Shown here one piece after another: positions 33,078 through 46,200 of a stretch of 64,000 nucleotides of DNA. Position numbers and translations under genes: made by a program. The first letter of the stretch is position 1; the number at the start of each line of letters is the position of its first letter. Source of the stretch: Cyanoderma ruficeps (Eukaryota; Chordata; Aves; Passeriformes; Timaliidae); NCBI GenBank assembly GCA_008694505.1, contig VZDJ01000623.1:10111112-10175111 (forward strand). Direction: 5' to 3'. Under the pieces are notes generated by a model. That model saw only the letters and a list, made by a program, of their open reading frames with translations. It was not told the origin of the DNA and made no database searches.

Positions 33078-36000
33078 GTAAGGCCACACCTATTTGCCAA
33101 AGAACTAGCTTCAGGAGCATTGTGAGAAGGCAGAGTCAGAGAGGAGAGTAATAGAAAACATCACTCTTCATATTGCTGTGATGCCAAGGAGAATGTTTCC
33201 TACCCCACTGCCTTCACTCTGCTCAAATAACATGTCTGTGATCTGTACTAGTGTGTGAAAGTACCTTGAAGTTCTCTTCTTTGGAGGCTTCATGCATTTC
33301 ACTGGAGAGGTGTCCAGGGCAGCTTCCAGGTAGAGGCGGAGGATGCTATTTGAAGGCATCCCTTAGGACTGAGTGTCCCTGGGTCTGATCTGACTCTGCA
33401 AATCCTCCAGGCCCAAAATAGAAATACAGAGTCACAGTCCAAAGCAAAAGCAATCAAATTCTGTATAAGCTGCCAAAAAAATCATCAGCCTGAGTTGTTC
33501 CAATGAGCAGGTTGGTGTGGGAGCCCAAGCAGGCAGTAGTGCTGCAAAGTCTCAGGAAAAGTCACTCGCTTGTGGTTTTTCTGATGGCTAATGTCTCTTT
33601 GAAATAGCACTCATTTCCTGAAGAAACTGCCTTCCCCGGGGCTGGCAAGAAGGATGAGGTGACCAGCTAAACACTTCACCTGCACAGCACCAGATGATCA
33701 CAGAAATGCTGGAACAGGGCACCATGGTCCTTGCTTGAAAGGTCTAATCAGGGCACTGGTGATGGCAGACCAAAGCCTCAGCAGGCTCATGCCAGAAGTC
33801 AAGCTGAGGGATCTCATGTAGAGGTTGTCCACAGCATCTTGGCATGGTCTTGGCATGGGCATCCCTGAAGCAGGGAAGCTCTTGTGAAAGGTTTATGACG
33901 GAGGTGAGCTACAGGGTCATTCCTAATGAAGGCCATTCCTTGGCCTATAATTAGAACAGTGAGGGTTGCATGTGCATTGGAAATGGGCTTTATGTTCACG
34001 TCAGATGATGAAATGTTGTGATCTTTTTGTGACCTTTTCCAGCTTCTAGATACTTGCCTTGTCCATGTCTTTCTCTAATACTATAGGCACCTTCCTCCAG
34101 ATAAGCTCTGATGTTGCCTGAGCATTTAATGGGCTGTGCAGCTCCTGGAAAGCCCCTTCTGGCCAATTTTTCCAACAGGTTCCAACAGGTTACAGTAGAT
34201 GAGACAAGGCTGCCAGCCCAGCAGGGACCCTTCCACCACTGCCTGCTCAGTGCACACAGATCAAACCAAGCTTCCACACATTGCAGCCAGGCTGGGAAAG
34301 CTTGTCCTTTACTCTGCTACCCCCAGAAAAATGTGATGGAGGGCATTTGGCCAAGACCTCTTCACCCCAAAAACCCTTTTGCTATTTTGTCTGTATTAAC
34401 AGGTGGCTTTGCTGGATATGATGCTCAGGATAAAACACAATTTCACCAACCCTGTCATGTATGCCATGACCTGGGCCACAAGCAGAAGCAGCCCCTTGTG
34501 CTCTCCCCTCTTCCCACAGGGGAGCTCAGCTCCCTCCCTCCTGCACTCCCTCCCATCATAACCCAGCCCAACTCCTGCATCCAGCATTTTGTGGAAGAAA
34601 CTGTCTCCTTTGATCTGCTGATCTTTGATCATCTAATACAACTAAAGATCATGAATTAATGCTGCTGCTGTCTCGCAGGGAGCCCAAGTTCCAGATATTC
34701 TGTTTGGTGTGCTGTTGAGATCTCTGATAGCAGCATTTTTGTGACTGGTTAAATAGCAACTGTATGTGGAGAACAGGGTTGATGGGAAGGCCACCATAGT
34801 CCCTGTTGCAAGGATTTGGCTAATTATAGGGGAGCAGCTCCTCTGATTAGGTGAATTGTCACAGCCCTGCTGGAAAGCACAAGCCATGAAAATTCACATC
34901 AACTGAAGACATTTCCCATCAGCCAAGAATTTGCCACAGTTTTGTCTCTCTAATATAAATATTTATGTGGCTGGATCTGGCTCTATCTTGCAATTTGACA
35001 GTCTATGAAATACCTACAGCTTCAGGCCCCCTTCCCACTCCTCTGCCTCATTATATCTCTTATAGATAGTATTATAAACAGAGCTATTGCCTGACACTAG
35101 GATTTTTATTTGAATCTTGATTCCACAACAGGCAGATCATATTACTATAGGCAACAGTTAACACGCTTCTCAATTGCCTTTGTTATCCTTGTGGATATAA
35201 GATGCACAGATTCATTCTGAAGCATCAAGAGATCCACAAAAGAATGTACATTTCAAGTTGAAATCTTCCCTATGTCTTGCTTATTGTCTTTAACAGAACA
35301 CACAAATGAACCCATTATGTTTTTAGGGCACTGGCTGCTAAAAACCTAGAGATCATGGTGGATATTTAAAGAAAGAACAGAAAAGAAATGGATCACTATT
35401 TTTCCAGATGTTTTCTGAGGAAGTGCTTGTGAGCATGGATGGGAGAGTAGACGTGGCATCACACACCAAGTCAGCTGGAGGAGTACCTCTGCTCAATACC
35501 AGGCTGAGGCACACAAATATTTGGGTTTAATTTTTGAGACCCTCCAGCTGCACCCCCAGGCAAGGCTGGGGCTGGCCCAGGCTGTCAGAAGCAGCCTCTC
35601 AGTGCCCAAGTCACAGAAAAGATGCAGACATGGCTCCAGCCTGGGCTGGCTCTATCCAGTACCCACACAACACATCCAGCACATACCAAAAGCATCGTGT
35701 CTCATTAAATGCAGAAATGCTGAACATCAACCTCTTTTACCTAAGGCAAACATGGTAAATTGAATTCCCTCATGTCCCAAAAGAGGATTTGAAAGCATAT
35801 CTTCCAGGAGCCATGTGCTGGCAGCTTGTGGATGTACCCTTGTGCTGAAGCTGTCTGATAGCATAAAAACTGCTATCAGACATCCCAGGGATGTCAGAGA
35901 AACAAGGACACAAGTAGCTGGCACTGGTCTGGTGGTCACTGTGCTCCCCTAGAAAGGGATTCCCAATTTCTTTTCTGTATCACTCAGGCTGTCCCTCCAT

Positions 36001-37289
36001 AGTAGCCTACCAAGCCTTGGGATAGAGTAGGCATGGGGAGAAATTCTCAACTCCTTTCTCCCTCTTGGGCATTACCTGCAGGGGGTTTTATCTTGTTCCT
36101 TCACTTATTAAATTTCCTTGATTTGAATCCACAAGTGTTCTTGCTTTTGTTTTCCATATTGGAAAGGAACACATTTTTATGCTGGGATCCATGTAGTAAT
36201 GAGAAATATGTTTGAGTGTAGGAAAGGACATTTCCAAAGAATAGAAGAATTAAGAGAAAGCAAACCAAGGTCTGTTGAAATATGATGTGTTATATTCAAA
36301 GGACCATCTAAATTTCCTGCAGAAAGAAATGACAATGGCATGCATTAAATATAAGTCATCAAAAAGTATGAGAGAAAAACAGTGTACAATAGTTCAATTT
36401 ATTGAAAAAAAGCATGAAGGCTCATTTTTTGTTCTCTATTTCAATGTAATTGTAGAAAGAGAAAATGTATTTTCCCATGAGGAAAAAAAAACCACATTAA
36501 TGATTTCTTCTTTTCAAAAGCAAGCAGGAGAATGCAATGTGACAAACATAAATGTGTGGAATGTCTAAGAACTTTAACTTGAAAGATTTCAAAGCAGTGA
36601 CAACTCAAAACTCACAGTAGTAGTAAAATCACATTCCTAAGATGCTGAGAATAATTGGATTAATATTTAGATTTTAATTAAATTACGACACCAGGGAAAC
36701 CACTCAGTCAAGAATATCAGTACTTGCCAAGGACAACAACTTATTTGTCTCATGTGAACATTATCATTCTACCTTAATAGGGGCAGGGAGGAAGAGGATG
36801 ATCTGATGCAAAAGGTGCTAGTATGAAATCTAGGTTCAATTCTTCTTAGCTGTCCTCTGTGCAGAGTCCTCCTTTGTCCAGATAAGCACTTAAGCTGCAG
36901 AACCCAAAAAGTGTTTTCTTACCTAACTCCCACCAGACTTGCAGTGAGACCCAGGCAGGAGTCAAGCACTCCTCATCTGGGCACTGGGCAGCTGCCTGTC
37001 CTCACTCCTTGGTGTTTCCACCTTGGCTAAGCTGCTGGGAGGGACAGTGCCATGAAAACCATGTGTACCCTGGACAGCTGTGAGAGGCTCCTGCTGCTGA
37101 CAGATGCCCAGCAGCTACAAGAGCCAAACCATCAGCCCTTGGTTAGACAGCAACCCTGGTATCCCAAGTCACTGGTTGCCTCCAGGGGATTCCAGCAGTG
37201 ATGGCTCTGGAAGAGGAGGACTGGAGCCATCACTACTCAGGAGATGACAGGTGCCAAACAGCTTAGGCTGCTCAGCACAATCCCAGACA
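33078..37289. other. Gene-free stretch
   Basis: No gene supported. Contains an exact 10-base tandem duplication TCCAACAGGT at 34171-34190 and the hairpin at 35852-35882. The 182-codon plus frame at 34111-34659 shows no motif. Confidence 0.5.
35852..35882. repeat. Perfect 12-bp hairpin, 7-base loop
   Basis: TGTCTGATAGCA (35852-35863) is the exact reverse complement of TGCTATCAGACA (35871-35882), loop TAAAAAC. Confidence 0.85.
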
Positions 37290-37445
37290 GGGTGTCAGAA
37301 ATTTTTTAGTCATTCAGATAAAATCAGGTAGGACATAGCAGATGTCAGGAAATCAGATGATCCAACCTCCTGCCCAGTTGTCCTTATAGCACTTCTGAAG
37401 AAAAGCTACAGAACATTTTTTTAAATAACTTCCAGAGATGAAGGT
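37290..37445 (-). mobile_element. Possible CR1 remnant, minus strand
   Basis: Contains GTAGGACATAGCAGATGTCA and a following block ending GATGATCCAACCTCCTGCCC, close to the CR1 3' UTR on the reverse strand where GTCATCTGATCCAACCCCCTGC is typical, and then AACTTCCAGAGATGAAG. Short and diverged. Confidence 0.5.
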
Positions 37446-37714
37446 GCTTTTGTCGGAAGCTCAGTGCAGGCAAGGTGTTTAAAGTGTTGCAGAGACCAAG
37501 GGATCTAACTCATGCCCAAGGTGAAGGGGATTTCAACCATTTCAGCCTCCAGAGATGTCCCAGTTGCTGACCCACAGCAACACATGACATGTCAGAAGTT
37601 CAGCAGTGCAGAGGCATGCCATGGAGGCATAATGCAAAGTCAGGGAACACAAGAGGCACACAAGAGGATTCTAGAAAAAGAAAAGAAAAAGCAGGATGGG
37701 GTCCTAGTTGCAAT

Positions 37715-37805
37715 CCTGCCAGTTATTTCCTGTAATCTTAGCAGCTCACCCCTGTGCTTCAGTTTCTGCATCTGCAAACCAAGGCAAATAGCATCTGCCT
37801 ACTTC
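37715..37805 (+). mobile_element. MIR-like SINE core remnant
   Basis: CTGTGCTTCAGTTTCTGCAT and the bases after it (ending CTGCCTACTTCA) parallel the MIR core end CTGTGCCTCAGTTTCCTCAT with a TACCTACCTCA block about 35 bases on. The spacing between blocks is kept. MIR copies are rare and old in birds, so this is a tentative call. Confidence 0.5.
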
Positions 37806-40800
37806 AACATGGACATTTGCCATCATACTGCAAAGAACCAAGAGTAATTCCATGTCATTAATGTTGTCTAATTCTGTGTTATCCTCAATAACTATGGATG
37901 TGGCAAGATGAGCTCACAGTCAAAAACCTTTTTAAATATGTTGAATGGCCCTATATAGTGGGACCAAGTGAAACAGAAGCATCTGCTTAACTCACCCTCA
38001 ACCTTCAGAGGGTTTAAGCTGAGCTTTCCTTGTGCAGCATGAAATTGTATTGCAGTACTGACCACCAATCCCTCAGGGATCAGATATAGTTCCTGCCTCA
38101 TCTTGTTAATGAATGTTGGAGCATAGAAACAGCTTCACATGGTTTAACCTCCTCCTCTTCCTCAGTCACCAATAAAAATACCTACCTGACTTTACTGGTA
38201 AAACATTTTCTACCACCATTTGCAGCCACAAAAGGCTTTTCTCCCTGAATTATAATTGTAATGTATTATGCAAGCAATGGAGAAAGAGCTAGAAATCTGC
38301 AAGAAACCAAATAGAGCCCCACACAGAATACACATTATTTTGCTTTTTTTTTTCTTCAAAATTATGAAAGAACTGGCCTAGCCAGTTGTGTTGGCCAAAT
38401 TTTAAATCCCTGTGGTATTAAAAGACACAGCCATGACACAACTGGGTTTCTATTACAGCTTTTTACAAGTTAGCAAAACAGATGGCTTTTCTAAATGTTA
38501 GCCATGGCTATTTTTATCTCATGGCTAAACTAACTCCATAGGAAGGCTGTTCCACCAAAATACTGGATGTTTCACATCCAATATGTGGGAGGCTATGGAA
38601 TATTATTTATTTATGGACCCTGATATTTTCCCCAACAGATGTGGAATTCCCCCTGTGACAAATTCAAGCCTTCTGATAATAGGCTTCACATTTTTGGCTA
38701 CTTACCTTGTACCAGTGGGATGTAATAGGCTGCAAGTTGAAAACTGCTGATTTAAATAACAATCAAATTAATTCTGCAGAAGGATTTGTCATACTGTGAG
38801 AGAAAGAGCTCAGCCCCTGCAGATGCAGGGAGAAGGGAAGTGGAGGATTAACTTGTGTAGTTATGGCACGGTTATGGGAGGCTTCTTAGCAGGATTTCTT
38901 GTTTCAGAGATCTTTTGGAATGCAAGGCTGAGGGGTCACAAGACCCCAAGTGAGGACTGCACCAGGTAGCCCCAGCCCCACAATAACCACCCTGAATTAA
39001 ACCTTCCTCTGTCCAGGTTCTGTGGCCACAGGTAGAATTACCAGGTCCCCTTTAGACCAGCATCATTCTGGCCATGACTGGACACCTCTGCACCTCTCTT
39101 GTGGCGTGTCCTCCTCAGCTGCCCTCTCCCTGCCTCTTGTCCTTTTTTTGTCTGTCAGAGTAAAAGCGGGCACTTTTGAGGGGACTCAGCCCCAACCTGC
39201 ATCTAGTCCCAGGTTAACTCTGGATCCACAAACAAGCCTGCAGTTAGAACATCATCTAGGATGTAAAATGTGATGTACTGAAGACCACTCCCCCATACCA
39301 CCCCCCTGAATTTGTAGACTTTCCGTCTGGGTTGGAGCTTTGGGGCAAGTACCAGGTTAGATGCCTGGCCAGGGGCACGCCCTGTAAGTGAGGGTGGTTT
39401 CCAGAAATGAGCTAAATCAAATGGAGTCCTTGTCCCAAAAATTGGGACCACTGTCCCACTCTCCAGATGGATTTATGCTGGGGCTGCCAAGCAAGAGATG
39501 GAACATGAATGTCCAGTGATATCTCGTGGGCTTTGACACCAGGGTGCAGCATGGGAGCAACTTTAGGAGACACCTTCCCTGGGCTGCAGGTCAAAAACAG
39601 ATATTAACACATGTTAACAGCTTGAGGGGAGGCCATAGGACTTGTCTGCTCTTCTCTCTGTGTCCCTGTGCCTGCAACTTTTTCTTGCATGGTATAGTTC
39701 TCAGAGTCCTACATTGCATGCCACAAAAATTTGGGACTGCACAAAGTTATCAGTCTGCAAGTGAGAATTGTATCCTAAAAAAATTTGCCCATGGACCTAT
39801 GTCCTACAGACCATGACAGCTTAGGAAGCACCAGCCTGCAATATTTGCTTGTTGCACAAATTCCAGGAAAACATTCCATGGACTAGATACCTTTGGGATT
39901 AGCCTAGTACTAGTCCTTTCATTGAGGCATGTGATATAAAGCCTGATTTTAGGGTCAGAAGCTTTCAGTCTAAGCTGTATATGCAGCTTTGTGCAAGAGC
40001 ATGTACAAGGGAAATAAGCAAACCTCATTGTCAAACACTGACAAATCTTTTGGTGTCCCTTTAATCTGGAAGGTTTTACTTCTGGTTTTGGAGTTGTTGC
40101 TCAGATCATCTCACAGACTACTATTTTTCTGTGAGCTTTGGTCCTATAAATATTAACTGCTGTCAATTTGTTTGATGTGCCTGTTGCTGCTCAAGGGTCT
40201 GAGTACTTCGAACCTTTACCTAAGTAATGCAGTGTGACTTCTGTTTGGAAGGAGCCACTGAGAACCTTTCAGCTCCTGCATTATATGAATCACAAGTGAA
40301 ACAAGAAAATGTGTGGCTGGAGTTAGTTGTATAACAGCAGAACTGCGTTACACAAGTGCCCTATCCTCTGCTGAAGTCAAAGTGGAGACTTGTAAATCAG
40401 GATACCCCACTAGCAACGACGAGACGGTCAGCAGGTTGTTGTCAGGCCTTGCTTATTCATTGACTAAAAAGAGTTGCCAAACAGGTGTTTTGCCCTTCCC
40501 TTCACCTCAGGCCCTGATTAAACCGCGGTACAAAAACAAGGACAGGGTTCCAGGTTGTTTTGGTGCACCGTTTACCAAGGGCAGTGCCTGGCTATGGGAC
40601 AGGGCAGCACTCAGCCACGGCTCCTCAGGGGCATGCCATGGAATCACAGCCAACATAATCCTTCACTGTGTCACAAACTCTTCCTGGAGGCACTGTCAGG
40701 TCAGGCTTGTCTAACCCCCAGGAGAGGCTGCTCCTCCTGAGGCATTCCAAGGCATGTTGCCTGCTGTGGTCTGTGTCAGGCTCTGGGGTCCCATCTGGGG

Positions 40801-42665
40801 GACAGCCTGCACACCAATGCACCCTCCCCATCTCACTGCACACCAGGGCCAGGCTGTGGCACTGAGCCCTGCTGAAGGGCACAGGAACAGGTCAGCCCAT
40901 GCCAGCCATGTTCTGGGCAAATGTCAGCGCTGGAGGCAGAAGCTCTGGGCACCATAGTAGGAGCACTTGAGAAGCTCCCTGCTCCCACACCAGTGCCCCA
41001 CTAAGGCTGCAAGTACCACAGCCAAAGGTTTCACCTGATAGTTATGAAGGACAGTACAAAACAGTATTTGCTTTCAGGTCATGTCAGCACAGGTTTCTGT
41101 GACTCTTGAGCACTTCTACACTTTGCCATGTGCCTATGGGAGGAACCCACCCAGCTGCAGCTGCAAGATACATTGATACAGCTCCTTGCTGCTGGGGCTG
41201 GGCACATCCTTTGCTATGTTTCCCTTTGGATGAAGTGCTTAGAGGATTTCGTCCGTCCCTTGTCACCTCCCGCTGCTGTATGATGCTCAGAGTTTCTATT
41301 TTAAGCAGAAACAGTCCAAATGAATATGTCACAGTTAAGGTGACTCACGCCTCAAGAACACATTCCTCCAGATTTATAATCTGATTTTTGAAGCTTGAGC
41401 AGCCCCACTGCACACTCCAGGCATGCCTGAGTAACTTGTAATAACCTTCTGTGGAGGTTAAGGTGACTTTGTTCAAAGGTATATCTTTCAGAGCAAGAAA
41501 AGTAAAATTCCCCTGGCTGAACAGACATGAGAGCACTGATCAAGAAGGGAAAATGTGGCTTTCTGCAAGTAGAGACATTGTGGAGCACTGAGGTGGGGCA
41601 TCTGTGTTTTGCAAGTGCCAGCTCATCAACCACAGGGCCCTAGAGTGGTCCTGGCAGCCCCTGCTGCCTGCCAGCCACCACCCTCCACCCTCACTATGGG
41701 TTGGGGTCCCCATGAACTTCTCAATGTCTCCTTCCACACCGCCATCTTCTACCCAACTTGCACTGAAAGGACAAGAAAAACTCTGCAGCATCCATCAGGT
41801 GCTCAGGGAGGTCACTTCTTTAGCCCTGTCATGTCTCTACCATGGTCTGTTGTCAGTGCTGAAATATTGGTCATCAGCGGGAGGGCTCCGCCTGTGCACA
41901 CCCTGTGTCTGCTTGCACCAGTGCATCCCAAGTGCTGAGGAGCAGGAGGGCTGCTCTTCTGGTCTGGTAGCCTCTTCCACGTCCTTGGCAGAGACCTAAG
42001 CAACGACAGAGTTGGGTGGAGTGAGAAGGGATTAGGACCCTATTTGTCTACAATAGCTGCAGAATAATAAAAATGACAGCATGAATCAGCAGAACTCAGG
42101 TCATTCGTGTCAATGAAGCGTAACTCTACATTGTTTAAAGAACATCTGCCTAATGACAATGTGCAGGAGTTTGACAACCCTGAATTGAGGTTCAGTTTTC
42201 ACCTTCTAAAGGGTTTTTACAGGTGTCTTAAACCTCCCTAACAATGTTTGCTGAAACATGCGCTGAGAAGACAGTGATCTCACAAGAAGACCTTTTGACC
42301 CATGGAGCACTTAGCCTGTGAGTGCACTTGGGGTACCCTGCAGCCTGAGGGCAAATTTCACCATCAGTTGTAATGCAGGAGTCTGTGGGCATCTCTCACT
42401 GGGCACCAGCAATTACATCACCAGCATGGCCTTGCCTTTGTCCAAAAGTGCAGCATGAAGTTGTAATGTGAACATCCCCACTGTTTGACACAGTAGAAAT
42501 GAGAAGCAAAGTTGCAACCTTATAAGAAAATCCTGTAACTGTTGGTGTCACCCAACTGGTGTAATCCTCTGTGTGGAGGGGTCTGCACCATGCACTGCAT
42601 GTGGGTGCACAGCTCAGGGCTCCTGCTGTCTGAAGGAATGTAAGATTTTTATAGTGTTTTCTCCA
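37806..42665. other. Gene-free stretch
   Basis: No gene supported. Composition turns GC-richer at about 38930-39600 and 40500-41000 but without a CpG cluster. A minus-strand donor-like site (AAG then GTAAGTAG) lies at about 38698-38706. Overlapping open frames on both strands around 40313-40957 and 41540-42003 look accidental. Confidence 0.45.
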
Positions 42666-43213
42666 TGTTAGGATTTAATCCCAGATGGCAACCAAGGTAC
42701 CATGCAGCTACTTGCTCCACTTCCCCCTTTGTCCCCCCTTCACACTGGTGGAATGGTAGAAGAACCAGGAAAAGGTAAAACTAGTGAGATAAAAACAGTT
42801 TAATAATTAAAATAAAATATAATGATAATAATAATAATATTAATAAAGAGAGAGAGAACAGAGAGAGGAATAAAACCCTAGAAAAAGAAGTGATGCCCAG
42901 TGTAATTGCTCACCACCCCAAGAAGCCATCAGCAGCTCCTGGACAACTCCCACCAGTTTATTAACTGGACATGATGTTCTATGATATGGAATATCCCTTT
43001 GGCCAGTTCAGGTCCTCTGTCCTGGCCACAATCTCTCACAGCCTCTTGTGCACCTGCTCATTGGTAGACCATGAGATACTAAAACGTCCTTGGCTTAGGG
43101 TCAACACTACTGAGCAACACAAAACATCAGTGTTATCAAGATCATTCTCATACTAAATACAACACTGTCCCATATACTAGGACGAAAACTCTATTGCAGT
43201 TGAAACCAAGACA
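42666..43213 (-). repeat. ERVL-type solo LTR, minus strand
   Basis: On the minus strand it starts TGTCTTGGTTTCAACTGCAA, a form of the passerine ERVL LTR start, and ends GGGATTAAATCCTAACA. Length 548 bases. Flanks are CTCCA (42661-42665) and CTCTA (43214-43218), a 5-base target duplication with one mismatch. The interior includes a GA tract and an AAT-rich tract (about 42820-42860) next to the likely polyadenylation region. No coding sequence is attached. Confidence 0.88.
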
Positions 43214-46200
43214 CTCTAATAAACAGGATTTTAAGTGATACTTTACAGAGTCTCAGTGCCCTTCTTATGGAGTCTGCCATGGATCAGCCCCTCCTGGTGC
43301 AGGACACCAAGCACTGGGTGTCAGGTTGGTAGGAAACATCTGCTTCCATAAATTGGGATTCCTGGAGTGGCAGGGGAGCAGACAGGCTTTTCCATGGAAA
43401 TTTAACCTAGCATCAGTCCTAGAAAGGTCATTTTTCCAAGCTGGTGTAACACTTCTGGTAATAACAGTAGTGTCTGGCATATGTTTGAGCACCATGTTCT
43501 GCAGAAACAGGCAATGAAAGTGCCTTTTCTGATTTTCAGCATGGATGAATGTTTCAGGTTTTTAAGAAGGGAAAGCTATTATGAGAGGTGATAAATAAAG
43601 AAACTCCAGCCACCTCTTCCATAAAGCTTCCAGTGTCCATGTTCTCTACTTGCATGCTGGCCAGGTTATTGCTGGATCGATCCCTGTGATGTTGAATCAT
43701 TTCCATGCAGAGGTGTTTTATTACTCCACTGCCTACAAAACTCAAAATATGATAAAGCTGATAAATAATAGATGAGATCTTTAGCTGTCACTGGTAATCA
43801 CTCTCTGGAAGCCAGGAAAGCACTCACCAGAGTGCCCTTGATTTGCAGCACATAAAAACTTTGGCTTCAAGGATCTTAAACCAAAATCAGAACAGCAGCT
43901 GGAATAATTACACTCTATAGTTGCTACCTTTGCTATCAACTTCAAGTGCTCGACTGCAAGAAATAAGAAAATAATAATAATTATAATAATAATAGTACTA
44001 AAATTAAAAACCAAAATGGAATGAAAACCCCTTGAAATTTTTTTCAGCCAATCTAGTCATTGCACTGAGATGGTATAAATGGATTAAAAAAGACACTTCT
44101 CTTTGTGACTTAAGGAGCTTTGTTCCTGACCCTGTAGCTAGGACATACTACTATTGTGCTGTTCATGTTTATAACAAATTGTCACCATATCATCTCAGGA
44201 GGAAAACAAGGCTCTCTAAAAGAATAACATTCCCAAGTGGAAAACTGTTTTTACTTCTGTCACTTCTTCCATGTGGAGTTACAGAACTATTACTCAGAAG
44301 AGCCTTTCCCCCATTCACCTTGTGTATTGATACAGTGTCAGGACTTAAAGATTACTTCCATTTTCTGACCCTCTGTGCAGTCAGGGAGTCTACAAGTTTT
44401 CTGGTATCTGTCCAGTCCTTCCATCTCATGATAAAGGAAACTGAAAATACAGGGCAGTGTGTGCATCACATTTTGGCAGAGGAACTCAGGACCAGACAGA
44501 GCATCTGGAACTGACTTTCCTCCTTTCTGCTGCCCTTTCTGGTGCATTGCAACTTAAATCTCCTAAATTTTACAGTAGAATTTTGCATCACATGTACCAA
44601 TAGATGTGTGGGAACTGAGAAGGGGCAAAACATCTTAAGGATGTCCACAGTCTTCATGCCAGAAGAGATTGTAAGGTGTATATAACCAGGTTTCAAACAT
44701 ACATGCATTGGTGCAGCTTTTATTAAAATAATGTTGTTGAGTAATTTCTTAGAGCAAATTTATATAGCAGGTAAGTTAAGTGCTTCTATATTAGCCAATA
44801 GTCATAGCTCAAAAGAGCTGAAAATTTTCTAACAGAATTGTGTGCATGGGTAAATACAGTTGTGTTGAAACCCAGATAACCCAGGAAACAGGATGGTTTC
44901 AGTGACATTTAATAGGAAAAAATGTAAACACCCATTCAGATAAGGCTCAAAGTCCTGTTTGGGCACTAACAGAATATTTTTATTTCATAGTCTATTTAAG
45001 ATATTTCAATATTAAAAGCTTTCACATTCCAAATATTTCAGCATTCAACATTCAAAATTTCAATGCATCTAAGTATTTTTTAATTGTGATCTCATTTTCC
45101 TTCTTTAAATTAGGGTCCTTCCTACCCATAAGACCTGAAGATTCTTGCTCCCTGTGCTGCAAGTGAGGTGCCTCTGGTTTGTACCACATAGCCAACACAG
45201 TGCCTGGAAAACTAAGCTGACCCTTTAGTGAGGAACATGCACTAAAAGCTTTGAGTTGGAAAGTAAACACATGATCATGAGCTTCTTTTTAAAAACCTAG
45301 CACGGCCTGAGGAACTTCATTCTTTTCCCACGGTCCTAGGCAACATTTCTACTCCAATAACAAAGTGCAAACCCTGGATCAGCCTCTACTTTGCAAAGTT
45401 TTACCAGGTAGCTGTTTTGACTGAGTGCAGGAGTGTAGTTATCTCAGTCAACATTTTAGAAAAAAATTAGGAAAAGATATTGTTGTTTTAGTTGTAGAAA
45501 AAATAAAATCCCTGCTTACAGAGTGCTGCAGGTGTGTCCTTATTGCTGACCTGGCCTGAGGCCAAACACCAGGGCCCCTCCCTATCTGTGCCTTACATCA
45601 CTGAGGTTGGATCAGGACACAGTTTCTGATGAGGAAATAAGTACTTTCCCAAAGTGGGGCCAGAATGATCTTTTTCCAAGGAATTTGAGTGGAACAGTGG
45701 TGAGCTCAGCTAAAATTCTTGGAGAAACTGGTGTTGCAATCATGGCATAAAAACCCTCTGCTCATATCTGCTGGGGTTTTGGAACCCTAGTTTATGTGGC
45801 CAAGACCCTGCAGAACAGGTCAGATGGGATATGGCCACAGCCCAGACCGGGGTTCTGGTCAATCCTTTGTAGTATCCCTCCTTATGGGACTCTTTCTCCA
45901 GCCTACTTTGTATTTCTCCAACTTCACCTAATAGCACCAGGCTTCCCTTGCAGTCTAAACTCAGCTGAAATGTGACACTACTGAAATGAGAACTGATTAA
46001 GTTCACCATTAGATGAAAAATGTCAAAACTTTGAAGGCACTAGTCCAGGAAACCAGCCTAAGGCCATGGTGGTACAGAGCTGCGGACATATAACCTCTTC
46101 TCCAAGCAAGAGAGACTGTCCAAGAGAGTTCTGGGAGAGCAGCCAGGCTGCAGGAAAACAAGGGTTGAGCAAATAAATCAAAACTAGGTGGAATTGTTTT

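Noticed and set aside
34111..34659. 182-codon plus-strand open frame
   Set aside because: No motif, includes a 10-base tandem duplication, and composition is like the neighbouring non-coding DNA.
44032..44514. 160-codon plus-strand open frame
   Set aside because: Peptide unrecognised, no promoter or splice sites in good register; length alone is not enough.
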